Below are positions 52,840 through 62,671 of a stretch of 64,000 nt of DNA, piece after piece. Within the stretch, counting starts at the first letter, position 1. The number at the start of each line of letters is the position of its first letter. The position numbers and the translations under genes are program-made. The stretch comes from Pirellulales bacterium (GTDB lineage Bacteria > Planctomycetota > Planctomycetia > Pirellulales > PALSA-1355). The stretch lies in the NCBI GenBank assembly GCA_022844125.1, contig JALHMI010000011.1, forward strand, positions 186,001-250,000. Direction: 5' to 3'. The notes below the pieces were generated by a model. It made no database searches and was not told the DNA's origin. It saw nothing but the letters and a program-made list of their open reading frames with translations.

Positions 52840-54819
52840 TTACAATTTCGGCGGCGGGCGCTTCGGTGGCGGTGCCCGCTCCGGAACTGGGCGGGGCATC
52901 GCCACTGCCGGCGTTTGTCGCGGTTCATTCACGCCGGTGTACTTTTCGCGCCATTTCCAACCCAGCGGAACGGAAAGCTCCTGCTCAGCGATCAGCGCCC
53001 ACGGCGTATCGGGATGTTCATGCCGCACGCGCTCGAGATACTGCTTCGCCTCGGCCGCCTGCTTTTCCAGCACACTCCCGACGCTGATCTCATCGTCGCG
53101 CACAAGTTCCCAAGTGTCATTCTTGGCGTCGGCGAAGCGCATCCCCTGTTTGGCCTTAGCCAACATCGCGTTGTAGCCCTCGGTGCGAACCTTAAGTGCC
53201 AACACCCGTCCCATCGAAAGGTCGAACCCGGCTTGCCACCGCGGCACCGTCAGCTTGGGGCGGTCTCTCACGCCTTGCGAGAGTGTTTCGTATAGGCGGG
53301 TAATCTTTGGCTCCAGCACCGCCGCCGACTGCTGAGCGCGCGATAGCCGCCCGGCCAGATCGGCGTCGTTCACCTTTGGAAACTCGAGCGTGGGCCGAGC
53401 CATCGGCGTGATCCACGACATCTCGGCGGCTGTCACAAGAGCCTCGCGAGCCTTATTCTCTTTGAGCAATCGCTGATACTCTTTGATCGGTACGTAGTCT
53501 GGCCGATAGGCGAGCATCCGCTCCGGTTCGAAAAAATGGCTCAACCTGGCGCTCAGTAGGGCGGTCTCATTCCGGCTGACGCTCTTCCCCACCTTACGAT
53601 TAGGATGCACCGCAAAGTACAGCCCGCCGGTTTCGTAGCACAGTCGCGTCAGGCTGTAGGGGCCGAATCCCGAGTCGAGCGCTTCATCTATCTCTTCCCC
53701 AATCTTTACTAGTTCCGGCAAGTATGACTCGGGGCCCTGCCGCACCAGAATCCACTGCGGGGACTGATCGTACTTTGGGTCGGGGTCAACGTACTTGAGT
53801 GCCACGTCGCGCCGCCCGAATGGCGCCGGCACGCCCACGCAGTACACCGGAACTTCCAGCCGCCGCGCAAGCTGCACCGTGCGGTCCAGTTCGTTCTCAT
53901 CGTCACCCGACTCGTCGGTGAACAACACTAACATCACGTTGCGCCGCGGTTCACGCGTGCGCAGCGGCCGATAGCGATCGATCACCTGGGCGACCGCGCC
54001 GAATGTGTGCTCGATGCCGCTATCGTCATTCTCAACGGCTCCGACCGCCGCTTTAATTTCGTCGATGTCGTCCGTCGGCTTCGGAGTCAAAAATGTCACG
54101 TTCTGACCGAAAGCCACGATCGAAGTGAGCAGCGGCTTGTCCTCATGCCTGGCGAAGGCGTCGTTCTTGCTCGCCTCGATTACGCCCAACTCCTCATAGA
54201 TGCGGCCGAAGCGTTTGGCAATATCTGCTCGCTGTTTGGCCAGACTACCCGATTGATCGAACAGCCACACCACCAGCGTCGGCCGTTCTTCCAACTTGAG
54301 CAGGATCTCTTGCGTCAGGCGATCGATTGCGCCCCCCGCGCCCACGGCTCCCACGCCCGCCGATCCCATCACCGGCACGTTCTCGGTGAACTTTGGGCCG
54401 GTCGCGATCCGAACTTCTTCCAGCAGCGGAGCCATGTCGTCCATCGCCACCGGCGGCTCGTCGACTTCGAGTTCGCCGGGCGTGGCCTCCAGCGACATCA
54501 CCGGCGCGAGCGCGAAGTCCGCCTCGCCTTGGCCACTGCTCGAGGCACCAATTTCTTCCTGGGGAGTTTCCGAGTAGGCGAACTCTTCGCTGCTCTCGAG
54601 CGGGTCGATCGGATCGACCGTCGTGGCCTCGACTCGCAGCGGCGGTTCCTTCTGTGCCTGCGTCGTAACGAACAGGGTCATTCCCACCAGGATCGCCAAG
54701 TGCAACATCATGCTCAGCAACCACGCCGGCGTCTCGCTGTCCCAAAGCGAATCGCCGATCGCCGCGCGCGAAGGCCACGCCTCTCGAATTCGAGCGATGA
54801 TTTGCACCGCAGCCGTCAA
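52840..54819 (-). CDS. von Willebrand factor A domain membrane protein
   Basis: The protein is 659 residues from a TTG at 54819; a GTG at 54807 is possible. One transmembrane helix (WLLSMMLHLAILVGMTLFVT), a proline/glutamate-rich linker, then a VWA domain whose MIDAS is VVWLFDQSGSLAKQ (Asp188, Ser190, Ser192), with NVMLVLFTDESGDDENELDR. The C-terminal half is helical (tetratricopeptide-like look) and ends in a proline-rich tail. It may be a metal-dependent adhesion or scaffolding protein in the envelope. It stands alone, divergent from the hydrolase gene. Confidence 0.75.
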   Translation of the reverse strand: MTAAVQIIARIREAWPSRAAIGDSLWDSETPAWLLSMMLHLAILVGMTLFVTTQAQKEPPLRVEATTVDPIDPLESSEEFAYSETPQEEIGASSSGQGEADFALAPVMSLEATPGELEVDEPPVAMDDMAPLLEEVRIATGPKFTENVPVMGSAGVGAVGAGGAIDRLTQEILLKLEERPTLVVWLFDQSGSLAKQRADIAKRFGRIYEELGVIEASKNDAFARHEDKPLLTSIVAFGQNVTFLTPKPTDDIDEIKAAVGAVENDDSGIEHTFGAVAQVIDRYRPLRTREPRRNVMLVLFTDESGDDENELDRTVQLARRLEVPVYCVGVPAPFGRRDVALKYVDPDPKYDQSPQWILVRQGPESYLPELVKIGEEIDEALDSGFGPYSLTRLCYETGGLYFAVHPNRKVGKSVSRNETALLSARLSHFFEPERMLAYRPDYVPIKEYQRLLKENKAREALVTAAEMSWITPMARPTLEFPKVNDADLAGRLSRAQQSAAVLEPKITRLYETLSQGVRDRPKLTVPRWQAGFDLSMGRVLALKVRTEGYNAMLAKAKQGMRFADAKNDTWELVRDDEISVGSVLEKQAAEAKQYLERVRHEHPDTPWALIAEQELSVPLGWKWREKYTGVNEPRQTPAVAMPRPVPERAPPPKRPPPKL

Positions 54820-55154
54820 CCTGTTCTATGTACCGATCCCTGCCGCTCGCCGGGAGTCCATCTTCATCGACACTGCGCCCCGCCGCAACTAGCAGAGATG
54901 CGCGTTTCCCACGCGTGCAATTGTCGGATTCGTGTATCGCCAGGCCAATTATTCCCCTCCAACCCCTCGGCGAGCACCTTCGAAGGCCCAAGTCCCGCAG
55001 TGCCCGGGCCCTAGGCGAAGAGATTCTCCGGAACTCGTTGACCTTACTGGTTCCATCGACTTAGGATTGAGAGAGCTGCCGCGGCGGGCAGAACGCGGGG
55101 CTGATGGCCAATCGCGGCATTCCAATCCTTCTCCGCTATGGAGGTAACCTGGTG
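54820..55154. other. Divergent intergenic region
   Basis: Separates the VWA gene and the alpha/beta-hydrolase-fold gene. No clear promoter, repeat or RNA was recognised. A GGAGG at 55139-55143 serves the hydrolase start. Confidence 0.4.
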
Positions 55155-56108
55155 ATGGCTGCTGCCAGCGGGGTCGTGCGGGGCTTCACTCTAGCCGCTC
55201 TTGACTTCGTCCGTCGACGTTCGCCGCGATGCTACACCGCGGCGACCCTGCTCGCAGCATTATTGCTCGCGGCGCCCGTCAAGGCCCAGGCTCCCATGGA
55301 TGACGACAAGCCTGCTCCGCCAGAGAACTTGTCCCTTAGGACTACCGATGGAGTGTCTCTTGCAGCCACGTTTTATCCCAGTAAGCGCGGAAAGGACGCC
55401 GCTTGCGTGATCCTGCTCCACGACGATGGCGGCAAGCGCGCGGAACTCGATCGGCTCGCGCGGCGATTGCAGCTTCTCGGGTCCGCTGTCATCGTGCCCG
55501 ACTTGCGCGGACATGGCGAGAGCGCTGGCGAACTCAAGCAGCTACGGCTGGAAGATTACCAGGCGATGATCGACCGCGACCTGGAAACCGTGAAGGGGTT
55601 TCTGGTCAAACGCAACAACGCCGGCGAACTGAACATCGAACGCTTGGGAATCGTGGGAGTTCATCTCGGAGCGGCACTCGCGCTCAACTGGGCCGCGCAA
55701 GACTGGAGCTGGCCGGAACTTGCCGTGGGCAAACAGGGGCAAGACGTCAAAGCTCTTGCCCTGATTTCACCCGAGTGGAGCTACAAGGGCCTGCGCATCG
55801 GCGAGGCCGTCGTCGAGCCGAATATTCAGACTGAGCTTTCGATCTTCATTGTCGTCGGCCGTCGGAACAATAAATCTTATAGCGAAGCCCGCCGGTTGTA
55901 CAACAACTTTGCCAAGCATCACGATGTCTCGCCGTCCCAGCCGATCGAAGGGCGGACGCTTTTCTTTCAATCGCCGGCCACGACGCTCCAGGGGCAACAG
56001 CTCCTGAACGAGCCGAGTATCGACGTGGAAACCATGATTGCCGAGTTCGTCGAACTGAGGCTCATCGATCCGGCGATGACCTGGCAGATGCGCAAGCCGC
56101 CGCTGTAG
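55155..56108 (+). CDS. Alpha/beta-hydrolase-fold secreted protein with an altered nucleophile
   Basis: The protein is 317 residues from the ATG at 55155. A signal peptide (YTAATLLAALLLAAPVKAQA) precedes an alpha/beta-hydrolase fold: AACVILLHDDGGKRAE (oxyanion loop), AVIVPDLRGHGESAGELKQL, then the elbow GIVGVHLGAALALNWA. At the nucleophile position the elbow reads GVHLG, with His170 where Ser is expected (GxSxG). It may therefore be a non-catalytic fold or use another residue. It converges with the LysM gene 22 bases away. An earlier in-frame start at 55104 is less likely. Confidence 0.7.
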   Translation: MAAASGVVRGFTLAALDFVRRRSPRCYTAATLLAALLLAAPVKAQAPMDDDKPAPPENLSLRTTDGVSLAATFYPSKRGKDAACVILLHDDGGKRAELDRLARRLQLLGSAVIVPDLRGHGESAGELKQLRLEDYQAMIDRDLETVKGFLVKRNNAGELNIERLGIVGVHLGAALALNWAAQDWSWPELAVGKQGQDVKALALISPEWSYKGLRIGEAVVEPNIQTELSIFIVVGRRNNKSYSEARRLYNNFAKHHDVSPSQPIEGRTLFFQSPATTLQGQQLLNEPSIDVETMIAEFVELRLIDPAMTWQMRKPPL

Positions 56109-56130
56109 ACGAAACCGCGACCGCTTTGCC

Positions 56131-56730
56131 CTACGGTCGCGGCGGCACCGGCATCATCGCGGGCGAGTCCTCGACCCGCGTGAGTCGGCTGTCACGCGCC
56201 GGAATCCGCAACACGGCCCCGATAGGCAACAGATCGGGCGTCGACAGTACGTCCTGGTTCAGGTCATAAATCCGGTGATAAGCATCTGCCCGGCCCAGAT
56301 AGCGCAAGGCTAAACTGGTCAGTGTGTCGCCGTCTTCAACTCTGTGCCGCAGTTCGTGCGAACTCTCATACGAACTGGGTAAAGCCTCTCGAGCGGGCGG
56401 CGGAGTGGACTGCCCCGTCGCTGGATCGACAATTCCGTCGATTGGCGCCAGCAGCGTGCCCACGGGACGCATGGTCTGATAGGTTGTCGGTTCGGGCGGA
56501 AGCGCCAGCGGTTGGGTGATCGCGGCCGTCGCCGGAGCAGGGGCCGACAGCGGCGCATTCGGACTCCAGGCCGGTGCTCCCACGCGGCGTTCCACATGCT
56601 GCGCGAACGGGTCGTCGCTCGCTCCGCTCCAAAACCGGAGCGGCGAGTTCTCTTTGCTGAACATCAGCGCGGCGCTAACGCCCACGATCAATACGGAGAG
56701 TATAATCGCGACTCTTTTACCGACGGGCAT
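56131..56730 (-). CDS. LysM-domain envelope protein
   Basis: The protein is 199 residues from the ATG at 56730, with GAGGTAGGAAC upstream. An N-terminal membrane helix (RVAIILSVLIVGVSAALMFS), a proline/alanine-rich linker (40-128), then a LysM domain (about 129-177: HRVEDGDTLTSLALRYLGRA onward, with DLNQDVLSTPDLLPIGAVLR). LysM binds N-acetylglucosamine in peptidoglycan, so this protein likely sits in the periplasm on the wall. It is downstream of secDF but 341 bases away. Confidence 0.8.
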   Translation of the reverse strand: MPVGKRVAIILSVLIVGVSAALMFSKENSPLRFWSGASDDPFAQHVERRVGAPAWSPNAPLSAPAPATAAITQPLALPPEPTTYQTMRPVGTLLAPIDGIVDPATGQSTPPPAREALPSSYESSHELRHRVEDGDTLTSLALRYLGRADAYHRIYDLNQDVLSTPDLLPIGAVLRIPARDSRLTRVEDSPAMMPVPPRP

Positions 56731-57071
56731 GTTCCTACCTCGAACGTTGGTCGTACCCAGAATCTTGTCACGCCGCCCCCAGAGTTTTACTCCAGTCTTC
56801 ATCCAACTATTGGAGCGCGGCCGCGCGGAGTGAAGCCCCGCGCGCACGACTTCGGCAAAAAAAGCAAAGTCGTGGTCGGCTTCTACCGAACGTGTGCGCT
56901 CGCAGCAAAGGGCGCATGTGCGCGCGTTACGTAAGCTTTAAGGCTGCTAGCGGTCGACCGCGCGCGGCATAGCGCGCAACTCCAACTCGCAAAGCTTGCG
57001 CGATCGGCGAAGTTTGCCGTGCCGGTGGCTTGCCCGTGACGGATCGACGCGGCCCTATTGCGTGAGGCAAG
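56731..57071. other. Intergenic region between secDF and the LysM gene
   Basis: No terminator, repeat or RNA was recognised in these 341 bases apart from the LysM ribosome site. Confidence 0.4.
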
Positions 57072-60000
57072 CTACCGCGACTGACCGGACGTCGAGAGAT
57101 CCCGCTTCGACACCGGCTGATCCGGGGCCGGCTGGAGCCACAACAGCAGCGGGGCGGCGATATACACCGTACTGTAGGTACCGGCGATGACGCCGATTAC
57201 CATCGTGTAGGCAAACGCGTGAATGCCCGGCCCGCCCACGAAATACAGAATCAAGCACGCGATAAACACCGTGCCCGAGGTGATGATCGTACGGGATAAC
57301 GTCTGATTGATGCTCAGGTTGATCATGTCGGCCGTCACCCGCGGACTCTTGCCGCGCACTTCGCGAATTCGGTCGAAGATCACGATCGTATCGTTGATCG
57401 AGAAACCGACGATCGTGAGCAGGGCGGCCACCACCGCCAAGCTGATCTTGAAAGGATCGACCAGCAGCGCGCCCATGAACGGGGAAAGGTACGCACTCAG
57501 CGCCAGCGCCGCGACGGCAATCATCACGTCGTGCACCAGCGCCACGACCGCCGCCAGGCCGAAGAACAGGTTCTGGAACCGGATCCAGACGTAAAGCACA
57601 ATCATGACCATGCTCGCGAGCATCGCGTAAACGGCCATCATTTGCGTGTCGCCGGCCACTTTGCCGCCGATCTCGCTAGAAGAAGCAAACACCGGCGTCG
57701 CGGCCAATTCGGCTTCCATCGCACCAAGCAGTTTGTCCGTCTGTTCGCTATCGAGCGTGCTTTCGAGAGCCCAATTGTCATAACGGGCGTCGCTCCCTTC
57801 CTGATAGCCCGGGTTCGCCAGCCGGAACGGCATTTGCCCCAGTCCGAGCGAATCGAGTCGGCCTTGCACGAGCTCCGCCAGCGGGTCGTGGGCTATCGGC
57901 TCGGGGAATTTCAACTCCACACGCGTGCCCCCGATGAGCGACAGGTCGGCGGGCGCTGTCAACGGAGCGTCCTCTGCCGATTCGGTGCTGGTCGGACTGG
58001 CCGGGGCAGGCTCAGTCGGGGACGCAGGAGTCTCCGTAGCGGGCGCCTTCCCCGCCGGTTGTTCGGCAGGTTCTTCCGCGGCAGGCGTTTCGGTGGCCGT
58101 CTCGGCCGGGGGCGTCTCCGCGGCTTTCTCCTCTTGCTGATACGATGCAAAACGGAACGGACTGCGAACATTCCGCGATGACGACTCTTCGGGCTGCGGC
58201 ACCGGAGTTTCGGCCGGCGCTTCCGCGGCAGGCTCCGCCGCCGGCTGTTCGGCCGGTGCGGGTTCCGTGGCCGGCGTCTCCGTCGTCGGAGCTTCCGCTG
58301 CCGGTTGCTCAGCAGGCGTTTCCGTGGCGGCCGGGGTTTCCGCGGCGGGCGATGCAGGCGACTCGTTCGCCGGTGTTTCACTCGCAGCGGGTGCTTGACC
58401 GGCAGCAGGCGCGGCCTCGATCTTCGTCAGTTCGCCGTGCGACATGCTGTACGTTTTCAGCGAGCCGGCGAAGGTTTCCTTGAGCATCTTCTGTACGTTC
58501 GCGATCTCTCGGTCGGACGTGTCAATCTTGAACTCGTCACCCGCCTCACCCACGCTGCTCACCGCCACGTCCGGCAGTTGAGCCACGGCCTTGCGTACAT
58601 CCGCGATCGGCTGCGTCTTCCCCTCCGCGAATTCAATCTGCACGCTCGATCCGCCGGTGAAGTCGATATCCAGCAGTTCCTTTCCTCGCGAGACCATCGC
58701 CACTACGCCAGCGGCAATGATCACGCTCGAAACCACGACGGCCGGAATGCAGTAGTGAATGAAATTGAAGTTCGGCGTGGTGAAGAACTTCATCATCGTC
58801 AGCCGCTCGATCCACCGCTTGCGTTCCACAATGTCAAGAATCACGCGCGACACATAGATCGCCGTGAACATGCTCACCAGCAGGCCCAGGATCAGTGTGA
58901 CGGCGAAGCCCTTGATCTGGTCGGTGCCGATCACGTACAGCACGATCGCCGTGATCAAGGTCGTGATATTCGAATCCAAGATCGTGCCCGTGGCACGCGA
59001 GAAGCCGTTGCGAATCGCCATTCGCAGCGACGCCCCGCGCTCGAGTTCTTCGCGGATGCGCTCGTAAATGAGCACGTTCGCGTCGACCGCCATGCCCACC
59101 GTAAGCACCAGGCCCGCGAGACCAGGCAGCGTGAAAGCCGCCTTGATCATGATCATCAAGGCCACGGTCATCAGCACGTTGAGCGCCACTGCCATGTCGG
59201 CCACGAAGCCGGCAAAGTGGTAGTACACGAGCATAAAGATCAGAATCAGCGCGGTCGAGATCAGCATTGCCCGCGCACCGGAGCGAATCGTGTCTTCGCC
59301 CAGCTGAGCGCTGATCCGCTGCTGGCTGATCGGATCCGGTCGAAGCGAAGCGGGCAAGCTGCCAGCATTGAGCACGCTCACGAGCACTTCAACCTCGTCT
59401 TTGTCGACGCCCGTAATCTGGCCCTGGCCACTGATCGTGCTCTGCAGGTTCGGGGCCGAGATCATCTCGTTGTCGAGAATAATGCCCAGGTTGCGCGTAA
59501 AGCCGGACTCGTCCGGCAGATTTCGGCTGGTGAGGCTGCGGAATTTTTCCGCGCCAATTGCGTCGAAGTTGAAGTCCACCGCATTGCCGCCGCGATTGTC
59601 AAAACCGGCCGCGGCGCGGGTAATATACTGACCGTCGACGTTGAACGGATCGATCGCCACGAGGATCTGCCGCGTGCCGTCCGGCGACGTCCGATAGACC
59701 GCCTGCGTTGGGTCGAAACCTTGCGCCTTGGGACCAGCCTTGACCCAGCGACCTGCCAGGCGGGGACCGATCATTACATCGCGGCCGGGCGTCCGTTCGG
59801 CGGCCCGAATCAACTCGCGATTGTCAGTCGGATTGGCCACCATCCGGAATATGAGGGCACCGCTGGTGCTGATCTTCCGCTTGATCTGATCGACTTCGCG
59901 CTCGTCCACCTCGGGAATGATGACTTCGATCTGCTCGGCGCCGTACTGGCGAATCGTGAGCTCTTTGACGCCGCCGGGATTAATGCGGCGGCCGACCGCG

Positions 60001-60626
60001 GCAATCAACTTGTTCATGTCGAGCTGGCGCTGTGCGCCGGGGTCGGCCCGGTACAGGAGCACAGTCGCGCCGTCCTTCACAGTCCGGCTTTCCAGATTCA
60101 GAATCGTGCCCGATTCGCGCAGATTCTCAATCGTGGTCTGCACTGCGTCGGAATTGCCGCCGGCGGGCACGACGATCTCAATCCGATTATTCTCCAGCGG
60201 CCGGGCAACCAGTTGCTCACCGCCGCCAGCATTGATTTCCTGGTTGATCGTTTGGATCGTGTTCGACATCCAGTCGGAACTGCTGGCCTGCGTGTCCACT
60301 TCGTACACCAGCACCACACCACCGCTCAGGTCGATGCCAAGCTTGGGCGGCCAGCCGAAGTACACAACCGCAATGCTGGCGAACAGCGTGAACAGCACCA
60401 CGCCAATGCGGAAGGAGTAGTCTCGCATCCGCAGGGCATTAGCGACGATCGTTCCGGCTACGAACGAGCCGACGATGATGCCGATGGCGATCAGCAGCCG
60501 CAACATGGACGTCGATGCGTCGCCCGTGGCGAGGTCATTGGCAGCGTCGGTGGCGGCTTGATCAGCGGCTTCGACGGCCGGAGCCGCCTGAGCGAGGAGC
60601 CAGGCAATAGTTGAATACGGGGCCAT
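57072..60626 (-). CDS. secDF: Fused SecDF protein-export subunit with a low-complexity insert
   Basis: The protein is 1,184 residues, much longer than usual SecDF (about 740-1,000). It uses the proton gradient to complete export through SecYEG. The SecD half has PKLGIDLSGGVVLVYEVD and NLQSTISGQGQITG, then the transmembrane GMAVDANVLIYERIREELER motif. The SecF half begins near residue 650 (LLDIDFTGGSSVQIEFAEGK) and ends with VGFSINDTIVIFDRIREVRG. Residues about 737-889 are an Ala/Pro/Glu/Thr-rich insert in SecF's periplasmic domain. It follows yajC and tgt in the usual order. Confidence 0.95.
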   Translation of the reverse strand: MAPYSTIAWLLAQAAPAVEAADQAATDAANDLATGDASTSMLRLLIAIGIIVGSFVAGTIVANALRMRDYSFRIGVVLFTLFASIAVVYFGWPPKLGIDLSGGVVLVYEVDTQASSSDWMSNTIQTINQEINAGGGEQLVARPLENNRIEIVVPAGGNSDAVQTTIENLRESGTILNLESRTVKDGATVLLYRADPGAQRQLDMNKLIAAVGRRINPGGVKELTIRQYGAEQIEVIIPEVDEREVDQIKRKISTSGALIFRMVANPTDNRELIRAAERTPGRDVMIGPRLAGRWVKAGPKAQGFDPTQAVYRTSPDGTRQILVAIDPFNVDGQYITRAAAGFDNRGGNAVDFNFDAIGAEKFRSLTSRNLPDESGFTRNLGIILDNEMISAPNLQSTISGQGQITGVDKDEVEVLVSVLNAGSLPASLRPDPISQQRISAQLGEDTIRSGARAMLISTALILIFMLVYYHFAGFVADMAVALNVLMTVALMIMIKAAFTLPGLAGLVLTVGMAVDANVLIYERIREELERGASLRMAIRNGFSRATGTILDSNITTLITAIVLYVIGTDQIKGFAVTLILGLLVSMFTAIYVSRVILDIVERKRWIERLTMMKFFTTPNFNFIHYCIPAVVVSSVIIAAGVVAMVSRGKELLDIDFTGGSSVQIEFAEGKTQPIADVRKAVAQLPDVAVSSVGEAGDEFKIDTSDREIANVQKMLKETFAGSLKTYSMSHGELTKIEAAPAAGQAPAASETPANESPASPAAETPAATETPAEQPAAEAPTTETPATEPAPAEQPAAEPAAEAPAETPVPQPEESSSRNVRSPFRFASYQQEEKAAETPPAETATETPAAEEPAEQPAGKAPATETPASPTEPAPASPTSTESAEDAPLTAPADLSLIGGTRVELKFPEPIAHDPLAELVQGRLDSLGLGQMPFRLANPGYQEGSDARYDNWALESTLDSEQTDKLLGAMEAELAATPVFASSSEIGGKVAGDTQMMAVYAMLASMVMIVLYVWIRFQNLFFGLAAVVALVHDVMIAVAALALSAYLSPFMGALLVDPFKISLAVVAALLTIVGFSINDTIVIFDRIREVRGKSPRVTADMINLSINQTLSRTIITSGTVFIACLILYFVGGPGIHAFAYTMVIGVIAGTYSTVYIAAPLLLWLQPAPDQPVSKRDLSTSGQSR

Positions 60627-60644
60627 CGGAGTTCAATTCCTCGC

Positions 60645-61010
60645 CTAGGAGTTTGCTTTGTCGGCGGATTCCTCGCCGACGATTCTTGCGACGGCGCCAA
60701 TCGTGACGCGCATTTTGGCGTTCGTCGCCTCGTCAATTTTCAGAGTCACTTCATCGCTCTCGCGATTCACATTCACGACCACGCCGTAAATGCCGCCAAT
60801 CGTTACCACCCGGTCGTTCTTCTTCAGAGACTCAAGCCGGTTCTGAACAGTCTGTTGCTTCCGCCGCTCGGGCCGCAGGATCATGAAGTAGTACAGCGCG
60901 ATCGCCGCGAACACCGGGATCAAGAGCTGAATGATCCCACCTCCCGGCTCGCCGGCGGGCGGTGCTTTGGGAGCCTCTTGGGCCAACAACTGAAACAGCG
61001 ACATGTTCAT
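60645..61010 (-). CDS. yajC: Preprotein translocase subunit YajC
   Basis: The protein is 121 residues. A single membrane helix (IIQLLIPVFAAIALYYFMIL) is followed by RPERRKQQTVQNRLESLKKN and VVTIGGIYGVVVNVNRESDE, the YajC signature. It associates with SecDF. It lies 18 bases before secDF and after tgt, as in many bacteria. An extra N-terminal Ala/Pro-rich segment is present. A second Met at residue 3 is possible. Confidence 0.93.
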   Translation of the reverse strand: MNMSLFQLLAQEAPKAPPAGEPGGGIIQLLIPVFAAIALYYFMILRPERRKQQTVQNRLESLKKNDRVVTIGGIYGVVVNVNRESDEVTLKIDEATNAKMRVTIGAVARIVGEESADKANS

Positions 61011-61355
61011 GCTGATCTTTGGTTCTGCTCGTGCTGGTGTCCGCTGTTCCGTCCGATCGGGGGCTGCCAGCCCAGCGCCGCGGGAAGCTGGTTCGATGCA
61101 GGCGCCCCTTACTGCGGCCGCCCGTCAGACTACCACGGTTTGCGCTGGCACTGGTATTCGATGCGAGCCGCAAATGGCGCTTGCCGCCCCCACTGCGCGA
61201 TGCTTCGTCGAACTGGGCTGCAACCCCCCAAACAACGCATTTTTTACCGCGATCCTGATGCGAAACGGGTATCTTAAAGTGCTATCGCAAAAGGAACAAG
61301 GGCAGGAAGCAGGCCATCGAACGGCGCGTTCGCCTAAACAGCCAGAATCGCGTAG
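61011..61355. other. Intergenic region between tgt and yajC
   Basis: 345 bases; no terminator, promoter boxes, repeat or RNA recognised with confidence. Confidence 0.4.
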
Positions 61356-62501
61356 CTAGCCATTTTCGGCGTCTGCCGCACTCGACCCAGATCGCAGCAG
61401 GCGAAGCCGCTCATCGGCAAACGCCCCGTACCTGCCCGCTGCAATTGCCGACCGGGCATCGGCCAGTAATCGCTGATAGAACGTCAGGTTGTGCAGCGAA
61501 ACCAGAATTGGCCCGAGCATCTCGTTCGCCAGAAACAAGTGCCGCAGATAACCGCGGCTGTGAAGGCATGCCGCGCAGGGGCAGCCCTCTTCCAGAGGCC
61601 GCGGGTCGCGCGCATGCTGCAAGTTTTTCAGTCGCACAGGACCAGTCGCCGTGAACGCGAGCCCATTGCGGCCATTGCGCGTCGGCAACACGCAATCAAA
61701 CAGATCGATACCCCGTCGCACGGCTTCCAGCAAATCCTCCGGCCGGCCAACCCCCATCAAATACCGCGGCCGATCCACAGGCATCGCCGGCACCGTCGCT
61801 TCCAGAATCCGGTACATCTCCGCCGGCTCCTCACCCACGCTGAGTCCGCCCACCGCATAGCCGGGAAGCTCGAGCTCGGCGAGTTGCTGCGCGCATTGCA
61901 CGCGCAGCTCGGCATCGAGCCCGCCTTGCACGATGCCAAACAGCGCTTGATCCGTACGCGTTTGGGCCGCTTTGCAGCGCCTCGCCCAGCGAATGCTCCG
62001 CTCCATCGCCTCGCGCACCAGTTCCGGCGGGCTGGGGAGCGCCACCACGTGGTCGAGCACCATCGCCACGTCCGCGCCCAGCGCTTCTTGAATCTCGACC
62101 GCGCGTTTGGGCGAAAGTTCCAGCAGGTTGCCGTCGATGTGCGAGCGGAACACGGCCTTCTCTTCCGTGATCTTGGTGTTCGCCGCCAGGCTGAACAGTT
62201 GGAAGCCACCGCTGTCAGTCAGGATTGGCCCGCTCCAGCCCGAGAACCCGTGCAGGCCGCCCAGCTCGCGCACGATTTCTTCACCGGGCCGCAGCGCCAG
62301 GTGATAGGTGTTACCGAGGATCATCTCCGCGCCCGTCGCGCGGATCATGTCCACGGTAAGTCCTTTCACGGTGCCTTGCGTGCCGACGGGCATGAACGCT
62401 GGCATCGACACAGGACCATGCGGCGTGTGAAACGTGCTCGTCCGCGCGGATGTGGTCGGGTCTTGCGCGTGAACTTCGAAGTTGAACGAACTGCCTGCCA
62501 T
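61356..62501 (-). CDS. tgt: tRNA-guanine transglycosylase
   Basis: The protein is 381 residues. It inserts preQ1 at position 34 of GUN tRNAs for queuosine. Motifs: [33 protein letters not shown] (catalytic region), [31 protein letters not shown] (nucleophilic Asp just before), and the zinc set [20 protein letters not shown]. The sequence is complete and the length standard. It is the first gene of the tgt-yajC-secDF run and divergent from the GH15 gene. Confidence 0.95.
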   Translation of the reverse strand: MAGSSFNFEVHAQDPTTSARTSTFHTPHGPVSMPAFMPVGTQGTVKGLTVDMIRATGAEMILGNTYHLALRPGEEIVRELGGLHGFSGWSGPILTDSGGFQLFSLAANTKITEEKAVFRSHIDGNLLELSPKRAVEIQEALGADVAMVLDHVVALPSPPELVREAMERSIRWARRCKAAQTRTDQALFGIVQGGLDAELRVQCAQQLAELELPGYAVGGLSVGEEPAEMYRILEATVPAMPVDRPRYLMGVGRPEDLLEAVRRGIDLFDCVLPTRNGRNGLAFTATGPVRLKNLQHARDPRPLEEGCPCAACLHSRGYLRHLFLANEMLGPILVSLHNLTFYQRLLADARSAIAAGRYGAFADERLRLLRSGSSAADAENG

Positions 62502-62671
62502 GCGCCAGAGTGTCCATTATCGAACGTGTCGTGCTTGATTGCGATTTAGCACCGATTGAAGGTCGCAAAGTGCGGGAAATTATCCTCTCCACTTCGGCTG
62601 CGAGCAATGGTTCCACGCGTGCGTGTTCTCTAAAGGTTGCCCGGGCTTTCCGCGAAGCCGATAATCCGGGC

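Noticed and set aside
58305-60614. 769-residue plus-strand frame over secDF
   Set aside because: Antisense to conserved SecD/SecF motifs and full of His/Arg/Asp runs typical of shadows.
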